This document shows positions 44,058-52,402 of a stretch of DNA of 64,000 nt, in pieces. The position numbers were made by a program, and so were the translations under genes. The stretch spans positions 77,737 through 141,736 of the forward strand of contig NZ_JOFV01000010.1 in assembly GCF_000718325.1 (NCBI RefSeq). The letters are read 5' to 3'. The notes under the pieces are model-generated. The model saw nothing but the letters and a program-made list of their open reading frames with translations. It was not told the origin of the DNA and searched no databases. Every line of letters begins with the position of its first letter. Positions within the stretch are counted from its first letter, which is position 1. The DNA comes from Oerskovia turbata (GTDB taxonomy: Bacteria > Actinomycetota > Actinomycetes > Actinomycetales > Cellulomonadaceae).

Positions 44058-45128
44058 GTGCGTGATCTGGCGAAGCTCCCCAAGGCCCACCTCCACCTGC
44101 ACTTCACCGGTTCCATGCGACCGGCGACGCTGCACGACCTCGCCGCGCAGTACGGCGTACGGCTCCCGTCGGCCCTGCTCGACGGCGACCCTTTGCGCCT
44201 GCCCGCGACCGAGCGCGGCTGGTTCCGGTTCCAGCGCCTGTACGACGCGGCGCGCGCCTGCGTGCGCTCCGAGGCCGACATGCGCCGGATCGTGCTCGAG
44301 GCCGCGCAGGACGACGCCGCCGAGGGGTCGGGCCGCCTCGAGATCCAGGTCGACCCCACGTCGTACGCGCCCTTCGTGGGCGGCATCTCGCCCGCCGTGG
44401 AGATCGTGCTCGACGCGGCGCGCGAGGCCAGCGCGGCGACCGGGACGGAGGTCGGCGTGATCGTCGCGGCGTCGCGCATGCGCCACCCGCTCGACGCTCG
44501 GACACTCGCGCGCCTCGCGGCCCAGTACGTGGGCGACGGGCCGGGTGAGGTCCTGGGCTTCGGGCTGAGCAACGACGAACGGCGCGGCGACACCGCTGCC
44601 TTCGCCCCGGCGTTCGCGATCGCACGCCGGGCGGGCCTCGCGCTCGTGCCGCACGGGGGCGAGCTGCTCGGCCCCGACCACGTGACCGAGGTGCTCTCCG
44701 ACCTCGCGCCCGACCGGATCGGGCACGGGGTGCGCTCGGTCGAGGACCCGCGGGTCCTGGAGCAGGTCGTCGAGCGCGGGGTCGCGCTCGAGGTGTGCCC
44801 CGCCTCGAACGTGTCCCTCGGGGTGTACGACGACGGCGCGCAGGTCCCGCTCGGAGCGCTCGTCGACGCGGGGGCCCAGGTCGCGCTCGGTGCCGACGAC
44901 CCGTTGCTCTTCGGCTCGCGGCTCGTCGACCAGTACGAGTCCGCGCGGACCGAGCACGGGTTCTCCGACGAGGAGCTCGCCGACCTGGCCCGGTCCTCGA
45001 TCCGTGCGAGCCGCGCCGGGGCGGCCACGCGGGCACGGCTGCTCACGGGCGTCGACGCGTGGCTCGCGGAGGCCCCCGTCGCGCCGTCAGACGGTCACGT
45101 CGCCCGAGGCGGGCGGCCGGGTCGGTGA
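44058..45128 (+). CDS. Adenosine/AMP deaminase-like metal-dependent amidohydrolase
   Basis: The family deaminates adenosine or related purines. The 356-residue product has the metal-binding HLHLH near the N-terminus, the substrate region VPHGGE, DRIGHGVR and the catalytic ALGADDPLLFGS, all in the order of the ADD family. GTG at 44058 is preferred; the in-frame GTG at 43956 overlaps the regulator stop but encodes a Pro/Gly/Ala-rich extension. It ends the ABC/two-component operon. Whether it deaminates adenosine or a nucleoside antibiotic is not known. Confidence 0.88.
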   Translation: MRDLAKLPKAHLHLHFTGSMRPATLHDLAAQYGVRLPSALLDGDPLRLPATERGWFRFQRLYDAARACVRSEADMRRIVLEAAQDDAAEGSGRLEIQVDPTSYAPFVGGISPAVEIVLDAAREASAATGTEVGVIVAASRMRHPLDARTLARLAAQYVGDGPGEVLGFGLSNDERRGDTAAFAPAFAIARRAGLALVPHGGELLGPDHVTEVLSDLAPDRIGHGVRSVEDPRVLEQVVERGVALEVCPASNVSLGVYDDGAQVPLGALVDAGAQVALGADDPLLFGSRLVDQYESARTEHGFSDEELADLARSSIRASRAGAATRARLLTGVDAWLAEAPVAPSDGHVARGGRPGR

Positions 45129-45210
45129 CCCGAGGGGGCGAGGGCCGGCCCGCCGACGGGGCCGTCGACCGTGCGGCTGGCGCGGATGGCACGGCTGCGG
45201 GTGACTCACG

Positions 45211-45244
45211 CTCTCATCCGTCTCTCATGCGTGCCCGGGATACT
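45211..45244 (+). promoter_or_regulatory. Activated leaderless promoter with CTCTCAT direct repeats
   Basis: Two CTCTCAT repeats (45211-45217, 45222-45228) are spaced 11 bp and cover the -35 position; GATACT (45239-45244) lies 6 nt before the ATG at 45251. There is no consensus -35 hexamer. Direct repeats of one helical turn at this position are how OmpR-family regulators bind, so the downstream regulator probably activates its own operon. Confidence 0.5.
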
Positions 45245-45250
45245 CGCGCC

Positions 45251-45697
45251 ATGCGACGGACGACGGTGTGGGTGATCACGCTCGTGCTGGTCGCACTCGG
45301 CGCCGGCGCGGGAGCCGTCGTCCTCGTCTCCGCGAGCCCCCCGGACCGTGACCTGCGGGGGCTCGTCGTCCTCACCCCCGCACCCACCCCTGAGGAGACC
45401 GTGCTGCCGTCCCCGGCTCCCGCACCGCCCCCCGACGAGACCGGCGACGCGCCGGACGACGGCGACGGCGACGGCGGTGACGTCGGCAGCGAGAACGAGC
45501 CGGCGCCGCCGAGCCCGCCGCTCGTCCCCGTCCAGCCGGCCCCGCCGCGCAACGGGACGGACACGGTCGGCAACGCCCCCGAACAGCCCTACGACGACGG
45601 CATGTACCACCCGGGCGACCAGTACGACGACGGCATGTACCGCCCGTCCGACGAGTACGACGACGGCATGTGGACCCCAGACACAGGGAACGGATGA
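45251..45697 (+). CDS. Membrane-anchored extracytoplasmic protein with YDDGM repeats
   Basis: The 148-residue product has an N-terminal hydrophobic segment (TTVWVITLVLVALGAGAG) then a Pro/Asp/Glu-rich extracellular part. The C-terminus carries three copies of an 11-residue repeat, YDDGM(Y/W)xPxDx, period 33 bp from 45590. The acidic YDD clusters look suited to binding cations, but that is inference. It is not recognised as a known family. It lies first in an operon with a histidine kinase (4-nt overlap) and an OmpR-type regulator, so it may be a sensory accessory protein. An ATG at 45227 is an alternative start. Confidence 0.75.
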   Translation: MRRTTVWVITLVLVALGAGAGAVVLVSASPPDRDLRGLVVLTPAPTPEETVLPSPAPAPPPDETGDAPDDGDGDGGDVGSENEPAPPSPPLVPVQPAPPRNGTDTVGNAPEQPYDDGMYHPGDQYDDGMYRPSDEYDDGMWTPDTGNG

Positions 45698-47301
45698 TGG
45701 CGCAGCACACACGGGGCACCGAGACCGCGCCACGCCGGGCGCCCTCCCGGCTCCAGACGGTCCGCGCCCGGATCCTCGGGGCGGTCCTCGCCCTGGCCGC
45801 GCTCGGCCTGATCATCGCGGGCGGGGTCGCCTACACGGCCCAGCGCGCGCACGTGGACGACCGCATGGACCAGTCGCTCATGCGGTCGCTCGAGGAGTTC
45901 GAGGCACTCGCCCACGACGGTGTGCACCCCGCGACCGGCGAGCGCTTCACGTCGTCGGACGACCTCGTGAACACCGCGATGCGGCAGACCGTCCCGGCCC
46001 CGCACGAGGGCATGGTCGGGTTCCGCGGTGGGCGCGCCCTGTGGATCGCCGCGACCCCCGTGCCCCTGCGGCTCGAGGACGACGAGGCCCTCATGGACGC
46101 GCTCGAACCCCTCACGACCGGGCAGGACGTGGTGCTGCGCGAGATCACGACGCCGCGCACGAGCTACCGGGTCCTCGTCGTCCCCGTGACGGACGGCGAC
46201 GTCCCGTCCGCGCTCGTCCTGGCGTTCGACCGCAGCGCCGAGCACGCCGAGTTCGACCAGGTCTTCCGCACCTACGCGGTCATCGCCGTCGTGGCCCTGC
46301 TGCTCATCGCCGGCGTGGGCTGGCTCGTCGCAGGGCGCCTCCTGCGACCCGTGCGGCTCCTGGGGCAGACCGCCCGGCGCATCAGCGACACCCACACGTC
46401 CGAACGTATCCCCGTCACAGGCAACGACGACGTCTCGGAGCTCACGCACGCCTTCAACGAGATGCTGGACCGCCTGGCCGCGGCCTTCGACGCCGAGCAC
46501 GAGCTCCTCGACGACGTCGGGCACGAGCTGCGCACACCGCTGACGATCGTGCGGGGTCACCTCGAGCTCATGGACCCCGACGACCCGGAGGACGCCGCGA
46601 GCACGCGCGACCTCGCTCTCGACGAGCTCGACCGGATGCACCGGCTGGTCGACGATCTCATGACCCTCGCCACGGCGGGCAGCCCTGGGTTCGTGCGGCT
46701 CGAGGAGACGGACCTCGGTCGCCTCACCGACGACATCCTCGACAAGGCGCGCCTCCTCGGCGACCGCCGCTGGACCGTCGACGCGCGCACCGGGGCCACC
46801 GCCCACGTCGACGAGCAGCGCCTCACGCAGGCCTGGTTGCAGCTCGCGTCCAACGCCGTGAAGTTCTCCGCGCCCGGTTCCAGGATCACCCTGGGCTCCT
46901 CGGTCCGCGACGGCCGGATCCGCCTGTGGGTTCGCGACGAGGGGATCGGCGTCTCCCCCGACCAGCTCGAACGCATCTTCGTCCGCTTCGCGCAGGCCGA
47001 GCGTGAGCCGGCGTTCCGCGACGGCGCAGGGCTCGGCCTCGCGATCGTCAGCGCGATCGCCGGAGGGCACGAGGGGCGGGTCGAGGTCTCCTCGACCCGC
47101 GGCTTCGGCTCGACCTTCACGCTCGACCTCCCGCTCGAGCCCGGCCATGCTCCTCCTGTCCCCGAACCCTCCGACCACGGCCGCACCGACGGAGCCCCCG
47201 TCGTGCCGGGGTCGCCACTCCTCAGCACGACCGAGGCCCCCCTCACCATGGAGATCCCGGTCATCTCTCGGGCACGTCAGGGTGAAAGGACATCGTTGTG
47301 A
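45694..47301 (+). CDS. OmpR-class sensor histidine kinase
   Basis: The 535-residue kinase has one N-terminal membrane helix (about residues 28 to 50), an extracellular domain (about 50 to 190), a second helix (YAVIAVVALLLIAGVGWLVA), a HAMP domain, the HisKA box DDVGHELRTPLTIVRGHLEL and a HATPase domain (QLASNAVKFSAPG, DEGIGVSPDQ, GAGLGLAIVSAIAGGHEG). A 60-residue Pro-rich tail follows. The ATG overlaps the previous stop (ATGATG). It overlaps the regulator by 4 nt. Confidence 0.95.
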   Translation: MMAQHTRGTETAPRRAPSRLQTVRARILGAVLALAALGLIIAGGVAYTAQRAHVDDRMDQSLMRSLEEFEALAHDGVHPATGERFTSSDDLVNTAMRQTVPAPHEGMVGFRGGRALWIAATPVPLRLEDDEALMDALEPLTTGQDVVLREITTPRTSYRVLVVPVTDGDVPSALVLAFDRSAEHAEFDQVFRTYAVIAVVALLLIAGVGWLVAGRLLRPVRLLGQTARRISDTHTSERIPVTGNDDVSELTHAFNEMLDRLAAAFDAEHELLDDVGHELRTPLTIVRGHLELMDPDDPEDAASTRDLALDELDRMHRLVDDLMTLATAGSPGFVRLEETDLGRLTDDILDKARLLGDRRWTVDARTGATAHVDEQRLTQAWLQLASNAVKFSAPGSRITLGSSVRDGRIRLWVRDEGIGVSPDQLERIFVRFAQAEREPAFRDGAGLGLAIVSAIAGGHEGRVEVSSTRGFGSTFTLDLPLEPGHAPPVPEPSDHGRTDGAPVVPGSPLLSTTEAPLTMEIPVISRARQGERTSL

Positions 47302-47966
47302 GCCAGATCCTCGTCGTCGAGGACGAGACCCGGATCTCGTCGTTCGTGACCAAGGGGCTGCGTGCCGCCGGGTACGCGAGCGTGGCCGTGACCACCGGTC
47401 GAGAAGGGTACGACCTGGCCCAGACCGGGGAGTACGACCTGATGATCCTCGACCTGGGCCTGCCCGACCAGGACGGATTCACCGTCCTGCGTCGCCTGCG
47501 TGCGTCCCGCAGCACGATCCCGGTCATCATCCTCACGGCCCGCTCGTCCGTGACGGACACCGTCGCCGGGCTCGAGGGGGGTGCCGACGACTACATGGTC
47601 AAGCCGTTCCGCTTCGAGGAGCTCCTGGCCCGCATCCGGCTGCGTCTGCGGACGGAACCCGCCGGGGAGGTCACGGTGCTCTCGCACGGCTCGCTCAGCC
47701 TCGACCTGCGCACCCGTCGGGCCCGCACCGAGGACCGCGAGGTCGACCTGTCCGCCCGCGAGTTCGCGCTGGCCGAGACGTTCCTGCGGAACCCGGGCCA
47801 GGTCCTGAGCCGCGAGCAGCTGCTGTCGCGCGTGTGGGGCTACGACTTCGACCCGGGGTCCAACGTCGTCGACGTGTACGTGCGGTACCTGCGCAACAAG
47901 CTCGGTGCCGAGCGCGTGGTCACGGTGCGTGGCATGGGCTACCGCCTGGCGGACCCTGCGGCCTGA
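47298..47966 (+). CDS. OmpR/PhoB family response regulator
   Basis: The 222-residue regulator has a receiver domain (VVEDETRISSFV, Asp in LMILDLGLPDQDG, Lys in DYMVKPFRFEEL) and a winged-helix domain (LSAREFALAETFLRNPGQVL, then VDVYVRYLRNKL). The GTG start overlaps the kinase stop. It ends the YDDGM/two-component operon, with a hairpin 15 bp downstream. The likely binding site is the direct repeat at 45211-45228. Confidence 0.96.
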   Translation: MSQILVVEDETRISSFVTKGLRAAGYASVAVTTGREGYDLAQTGEYDLMILDLGLPDQDGFTVLRRLRASRSTIPVIILTARSSVTDTVAGLEGGADDYMVKPFRFEELLARIRLRLRTEPAGEVTVLSHGSLSLDLRTRRARTEDREVDLSAREFALAETFLRNPGQVLSREQLLSRVWGYDFDPGSNVVDVYVRYLRNKLGAERVVTVRGMGYRLADPAA

Positions 47967-47981
47967 CCCTGCTGGACCGAC

Positions 47982-48015
47982 GAGAGGGCGGAGGCCCGTG
48001 TGCCTCCGCCCTCTC
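47982..48015. terminator. Terminator after the OmpR regulator
   Basis: A perfect 14-bp stem (47982-47995 with 48002-48015) and a 6-nt loop, 15 bp past the stop codon; the convergent APH gene ends about 105 bp away. Confidence 0.8.
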
Positions 48016-48120
48016 ACGTACGGTCGGTGACGCGCCGACCGCCGAGTCGCCCCGCCGGGCGCCTCCCCCAGGGGGTCGGCGCCGACGGGGACGTGTGTGT
48101 CGAGACCGGCCGCTGCGCGC

Positions 48121-49401
48121 TCACCGTGCGAGGGCTCCCAGGCGGGTCTCGGCTCCCGCGAGGAGGTCCTCGGCGACGCCGAGCCATGCCTCCGCGAGCG
48201 CCTCGCGGGGAGCGCCCGGCAGGAGCGACAGGACGACGCCGGCGCTGCGCGCACGCAGCCCGACCGGGTCGGTGGCCTCGCCGAACACGGCCAGGCAGCG
48301 GTCGACCAGGCCCTGGACTCCCGGGTAGACCTGGGGTGCGAGGGTCTCGAGGACCGCGAGGTGGCCCGTCATGCACGCCAGGTCGTCGATGCGGTGGCCA
48401 GGGCCCAGGGTGTCGACGTCCAGGACCGCGGCGACGCGGCGGCACCCGGCTCCGCCGACGAGCAGGACGTTGGCCTCGTAGAAGTCGCCGTGCGTCGCGA
48501 CAACGGGTCCGGGGTCGCGGTCGGCCACGATCCGACGCAGGGAGCGTTCGAGGGCTTCGATGCGCCCGGCATGGCCAGGCAGCCTCCCGACGGCGGCGCG
48601 GGCGTAGTGCTCGGACCGCTCGGCCCACGCGGCTCGGCGCTCGAGCAGGACCGCGTCCTGCGGGAGTGCGACGAGGGCGCGAAGGAGCTCGTGCGGGTCG
48701 ATCGTCAGGGGCTGGTCGTGCCGCGGGGTGGACGCGATCGCCGAGGCCAGCGTCTCCTCGGGGCGTGCGGCGAGCACGAGGATCCCCTCGCCGAGCGAGG
48801 CGAGCACGCGCGGGGCCGCTGGCGGTGCCGACAGCACGTAGCCCATGGGTGCTGCCTCCGCGACGAGGAAGAGGTCGTGGCGGATGCGGAGGTCCGTGAC
48901 ACGGTCCGGGCGGACCACCTTGAGGTAGACGTCACCGTCGGTGGTGCGTGCACGGAGCACCGCGCGTCGCAGCGGACGGTAGGTCACGAGGTCGATGCCC
49001 AGGACGAGGGGCGCGTGCGGGTCGAGCGAGCGCCACCGGTCGGTGAGCACCGCGGGGTCGCAGGCCGTCGCCAGACCGGGGAGCAGCGGGTCCACGGGGT
49101 GGCGCCACACGTGGACGGTCTGCTCTCCGTCCACGAGGCGCAGGATCCCGCGCCGCTCGACGACGTCCGGGGGAAGGTCCGCGGTCGTCGCCACGAGGTA
49201 CTCGGGGCGACCGGGCGGGGTGCGGGCGCCGTCGGCCTCGCCACGGACCGTGACCTCGTACCCCACGCTCACCTCGGCGCCGGGGCGAGCGTGCACCTGG
49301 TGCACGCGCCACGATCCGAGGGTCACGTGGTCGATCGCGAGGGCTGCCTCCAGGAGGTCACCTGCCCGGGGGCCGGTGAGGAGCTGCGCGACGGTGTCCA
49401 T
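48121..49401 (-). CDS. Aminoglycoside phosphotransferase (APH)-fold kinase-like protein
   Basis: The 426-residue protein has the APH/choline-kinase signature: catalytic loop VATHGDFYEANVLL (HGDxxxxN) and a downstream metal-binding DVDTLGPGHRIDDLA. The N-terminal half is a divergent kinase lobe (VYLKVVRPDR). Resemblance is to the broad APH family, not a specific antibiotic kinase, so the substrate is unknown. ATG 49401 is chosen; ATG 49437 would add 12 residues and lies next to a palindrome. Neither has a good Shine-Dalgarno. It is divergent from the YtrA-type regulator. Confidence 0.82.
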   Translation of the reverse strand: MDTVAQLLTGPRAGDLLEAALAIDHVTLGSWRVHQVHARPGAEVSVGYEVTVRGEADGARTPPGRPEYLVATTADLPPDVVERRGILRLVDGEQTVHVWRHPVDPLLPGLATACDPAVLTDRWRSLDPHAPLVLGIDLVTYRPLRRAVLRARTTDGDVYLKVVRPDRVTDLRIRHDLFLVAEAAPMGYVLSAPPAAPRVLASLGEGILVLAARPEETLASAIASTPRHDQPLTIDPHELLRALVALPQDAVLLERRAAWAERSEHYARAAVGRLPGHAGRIEALERSLRRIVADRDPGPVVATHGDFYEANVLLVGGAGCRRVAAVLDVDTLGPGHRIDDLACMTGHLAVLETLAPQVYPGVQGLVDRCLAVFGEATDPVGLRARSAGVVLSLLPGAPREALAEAWLGVAEDLLAGAETRLGALAR

Positions 49402-49444
49402 GGGAGCAAGAAGACCGTCCGGGGGTGATGCGCACATGAGGACT

Positions 49445-49464
49445 GCGTGAGAGTCCTCTCACGC
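49445..49464. promoter_or_regulatory. Perfect palindrome GCGTGAGAG-TC-CTCTCACGC (candidate operator)
   Basis: A 9-bp inverted repeat with a 2-bp centre lies between divergent genes, 5 bp before the -35 box of the GntR gene and 7 bp before the alternative start of the APH gene. It is positioned to regulate both. Confidence 0.6.
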
Positions 49465-49469
49465 AACCG

Positions 49470-49499
49470 TTGACACCGGCCGCAGCGCCCTGTCATTGT
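49470..49499 (+). promoter_or_regulatory. Leaderless promoter of the GntR regulator
   Basis: TTGACA (49470-49475) and CATTGT (49494-49499), 18-bp spacer. The ATG at 49506 follows 6 nt later, so the transcript should start at or next to the start codon. Confidence 0.55.
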
Positions 49500-49505
49500 A
49501 TCGGC

Positions 49506-49922
49506 ATGGTGACACAAACCCCTGGTGCTGTCGGCGAGCCCCTGGGCGGAGGGCTGCACCTCGAGATCGACCTCGCCTCGGGCGTGCCGCCGTACGAGCA
49601 GATCCGGTCGCAGATCGTCGCGCACGTCGCGTCCGAGCGTCTCCTCGTCGGCGACCGCCTCCCGACGATCCGTGCGCTCGCTGCCGACCTCGGGCTCGCG
49701 GCGGGCACCGTCGCGCGCGCCTACCGCGAGCTCGAGGCGGCGGGCGTCACCACGACGAACCGGCGCGCGGGAACGGTCGTGTCCGACGGCGTGGCACCCA
49801 CCGACGTCGTCGCGCGGCAGGCCGCACGGGCCTTCGTGGCGTCCGTGCGCGAGGCAGGCCTGGACGACGACGCGATCCTCGTCCTCGTGCGCGGGGAGCT
49901 CCTGCGGCGGCACGGCGACTGA
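49506..49922 (+). CDS. GntR family regulator, YtrA subfamily
   Basis: The 138-residue regulator has a GntR winged helix (PPYEQIRSQIVAHVASERLL, then LPTIRALAADLGLAAGTVAR and YRELEAAGVTTTNRRAGTVV) and only a short C-terminal helical region, as in YtrA proteins. These usually sit with an ABC transporter; none is adjacent here, so it is an orphan. It probably binds the palindrome just upstream and represses itself and perhaps the divergent APH-fold gene. Confidence 0.92.
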   Translation: MVTQTPGAVGEPLGGGLHLEIDLASGVPPYEQIRSQIVAHVASERLLVGDRLPTIRALAADLGLAAGTVARAYRELEAAGVTTTNRRAGTVVSDGVAPTDVVARQAARAFVASVREAGLDDDAILVLVRGELLRRHGD

Positions 49923-50120
49923 GGCGAGCGGGCCCCGACGGCAGCCCGACGGGCCGGCCAGACGGCGGCTCCGGGGTCGGCACCTCGCACCGGGGCAGCA
50001 CCTCTCCTGCCTCACAACGATTCCACAACCCCTCGCCCCTGAGCACGCCACACCCCGCGCCCCCGTGGGACCGTGGTCACAGCGGGTTCGCGGAGGACCC
50101 CACGTCGAGGGGGAACGTGC

Positions 50121-51023
50121 ATGAGGGATCGATCGACCAGGAGGACCTGGGCCGCCGCGACGGCCGCGCTGCTCGCGATGCTGCTCGTCAGCGGGTGCGA
50201 CGCGCTCGGACCGCGGGTCGACGGCGGGCCGGGAGCGGCGGCGTCGGCGTCCCCGGACTCCTCCCCGCGCGCGACGCCAAGACCCACGGCGACACCGAGC
50301 GTGTCGCCCTCGCCGTCCCCCGAGGTCGCTGCCCCGCCCCCGACGGTCGATCCCGCGCCGCCCGCGGCGGTCGAGCCGCCCGTCGAACCCCCGCCCGTCG
50401 AGCCCGCCCCCGACCCGGCGACCGTCGAGCTCGTGCGCGGGAGCACGGGGGAACGTGTCACGGCGCTCCAGCAGCGGCTCGTCGACCTGGGCTACTGGGG
50501 AGCCGCCCCTGACGGCGACTTCGGCCCCGGCACCCAGCAGGCCGTGTGGGCGCTGCAGAAGGCTGCGGGCATCAGCCGGGACGGCCGCGTGGGTCCTGTG
50601 ACGCAGGCTGCGCTCGACCAGGGCGTCCGGCCCACGGCGCGGAGCACGTCGGGCCACGTCCTCGAGATCGACATCGACCGCCAGCTCGTCCTGGCGGTCG
50701 ACGACGGGCACGTCACCCGGGTCTTCAACGCGTCCTCGGGCAACGGTGAGCGCTACGAGGCCAAGGGCAGGACGTACACGGCCCGGACGCCTCGAGGCAC
50801 GTTCCAGGTGGGTCGCCAGGTCGACGCGAGCTACGAGTCGTCGCTCGAGCTCGGCAGCATGTGGCGGCCCAAGTTCTTCACGGGCGGCATCGCGGTGCAC
50901 GGCTCCGGCTCGGTGCCGCCGAGCCCCGCGTCGCACGGGTGCGTGCGCGTCACGAACGGCGCGATGAACTGGATCTGGGACGCGTGGGGCGCGCCACCGG
51001 GCACGACCGTCCTCGTCTACTGA
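50121..51023 (+). CDS. L,D-transpeptidase (YkuD) lipoprotein with peptidoglycan-binding domain
   Basis: L,D-transpeptidases make 3-3 cross-links or attach proteins to peptidoglycan. The 300-residue precursor has a lipobox (LLVSGC, Cys26), a Pro/Ala-rich linker (about 40 to 105), a PG_binding_1 domain (about 105 to 165: RVTALQQRLVDLGYWGAAPD) and a YkuD domain ending in AVHGSGSVPPSPASHGCVRV with catalytic Cys274 and His272. ATG at 50121 has a GAGGGGGAAC site. It is monocistronic and convergent with murB. Confidence 0.95.
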   Translation: MRDRSTRRTWAAATAALLAMLLVSGCDALGPRVDGGPGAAASASPDSSPRATPRPTATPSVSPSPSPEVAAPPPTVDPAPPAAVEPPVEPPPVEPAPDPATVELVRGSTGERVTALQQRLVDLGYWGAAPDGDFGPGTQQAVWALQKAAGISRDGRVGPVTQAALDQGVRPTARSTSGHVLEIDIDRQLVLAVDDGHVTRVFNASSGNGERYEAKGRTYTARTPRGTFQVGRQVDASYESSLELGSMWRPKFFTGGIAVHGSGSVPPSPASHGCVRVTNGAMNWIWDAWGAPPGTTVLVY

Positions 51024-51037
51024 GAGGCCACAGCGGT

Positions 51038-51111
51038 CCGCGAGGTAGAGGGCCGGCGTCGAGGTAGAGGGCCCGGACCCTCTACCTCGACAGGATCCCT
51101 CTACCTCGCGG
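51038..51111. repeat. Nested palindromic GAGGTAGAGG element, copy 1
   Basis: The outer inverted repeat is perfect over 15 bp (51038-51052 with 51097-51111) and the inner over 13 bp (51059-51071 with 51078-51090). Each arm contains CGAGGTAGAGGG. It lies between convergent genes, 15 bp after the L,D-transpeptidase stop and 16 bp from the murB stop, so it can act as a bidirectional terminator. A second copy with the same layout is at 62266-62332. Confidence 0.85.
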
Positions 51112-51126
51112 TGACCGCGCGAGAGC

Positions 51127-52344
51127 TCAGAGCGCGACGCCCACCAGGACGGGCTCGGGGACGAGCTCGATCCCGTAGGCGTCGAGCACGCCGTCGCGCA
51201 CGGCCCGTGCGAGCTCGACGACCTCCGCCGCGCTCGCCCCGCCACGGTTGGTGAGCGCGAGCGTGTGCTTGGTCGAGAGCGTCGCGGCGCTCGCCGGACC
51301 GTGCACCCCGAAGCCCTTCGTGAAGCCGGCGTGCTCGATGAGCCAGGCCGCCGACGTCTTGACGAGCGTCGGGTCGATCTCGCCCAGGCTCGGGCCGGTC
51401 GTGCGGGACGGAAGAGCGGAACGGACCGGGAAGCGCGGCGCCTCGGCTGGGAGCAGGTCGGCCTGGTCGGCGGCGACGACCGGGTTGGTGAAGAACGAGC
51501 CCGCGCTCCAGCGGTCGTGGTCGGGGGCAGTGGGGTCGTCGAGCAGCATGCCCTTGCCCCCGCGCAGCTCGAGCACCGCAGCACGCACCTCGGCGCTCGG
51601 TGCCCGCTCGCCCACCTGGACGCCCAGTCGGCGCGCGAGCTCGGGGTAGGCGATCGGCGCGGACAGCGTCCCGAGCCGCATCTGGAGGTTGACCTCGAGC
51701 ACGACGTAGCGCGGGGACGGGTACCAGATGTCGCCGCCCGCGGGCGAGGCGTGCATGGTCCGCTTGAGCAGCGAGGTGCGGTAGCCGAACGCGAGGTCGG
51801 TCAGCGGGAGGCTCCGGATCCTCGACTCCGCGCGGTCCCACACGCGCACCGAGGCCACGACCCCGGCGACCTCCTGGCCGTACGCACCGATGTTCTGGAC
51901 CGGTGCCGCCCCGACCGTGCCGGGGATGCCGGACAGCGCCTCGATCCCGACCCACTCCTGGGCCACGGCCCGCTCCACGAGCTGGTCCCAGTCCTGCCCC
52001 GCGGTGACGGTCATGCTCCCGCCGCCGCACGTGTCCTCGGCGTCGATCCGGATCTCAGCACGCACGTCCCGCACCACGACGCCGCCGAAGCCCTCGTCGC
52101 TCACGAGCAGGTTGGACCCGCCGCCGATCACGAGGAGCGGCTCGCCGGCGTCGTCGGCCGCGCGGACGGCGTCGACCAGCTCGGCCTCGGTGCGGGCCTC
52201 GACGTAGGCGTCCGCGGGGCCGCCGACGCGCAGGGTCGTCAGCTCGGCGAGCGCAGGCCGGTCGAGCGCCTCGCGGGTTCCGGGAGCGCCGCCCTCGGCG
52301 ACGGCTTCGACGGCGGACACGCGGCGTGCAGGGGTGGCGGTCAT
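51127..52344 (-). CDS. murB: UDP-N-acetylenolpyruvoylglucosamine reductase (type I MurB)
   Basis: MurB is the FAD enzyme that reduces UDP-GlcNAc-enolpyruvate with NADPH to UDP-MurNAc. The 405-residue product shows the FAD-binding LVIGGGSNLLVSDEGFGG, EALSGIPGTVGAAPVQNIGA, the Tyr-containing YRTSLLK region of type I enzymes, and WSAGSFFTNP with the catalytic Ser. Length exceeds the usual 340 because of insertions in domain 3. A -10 box 6 nt upstream suggests a leaderless transcript. It is not in an operon with other mur genes. Confidence 0.96.
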   Translation of the reverse strand: MTATPARRVSAVEAVAEGGAPGTREALDRPALAELTTLRVGGPADAYVEARTEAELVDAVRAADDAGEPLLVIGGGSNLLVSDEGFGGVVVRDVRAEIRIDAEDTCGGGSMTVTAGQDWDQLVERAVAQEWVGIEALSGIPGTVGAAPVQNIGAYGQEVAGVVASVRVWDRAESRIRSLPLTDLAFGYRTSLLKRTMHASPAGGDIWYPSPRYVVLEVNLQMRLGTLSAPIAYPELARRLGVQVGERAPSAEVRAAVLELRGGKGMLLDDPTAPDHDRWSAGSFFTNPVVAADQADLLPAEAPRFPVRSALPSRTTGPSLGEIDPTLVKTSAAWLIEHAGFTKGFGVHGPASAATLSTKHTLALTNRGGASAAEVVELARAVRDGVLDAYGIELVPEPVLVGVAL

Positions 52345-52350
52345 GGGTCC

Positions 52351-52356
52351 AGCGTA
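52351..52356 (-). promoter_or_regulatory. -10 box of leaderless murB
   Basis: TACGCT on the minus strand ends 6 nt before the murB ATG. No Shine-Dalgarno lies between, and no clear -35 hexamer is visible. Confidence 0.45.
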
Positions 52357-52402
52357 GTTCGGTGAGTCTCGTCTCCCGGTGGGCGGGACCTGTTCGCGAG
52401 CC

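Noticed and set aside
48121-49401. Aminoglycoside resistance gene
   Set aside because: Only the general APH/kinase motifs are present; similarity to a specific aminoglycoside kinase cannot be supported from sequence alone.
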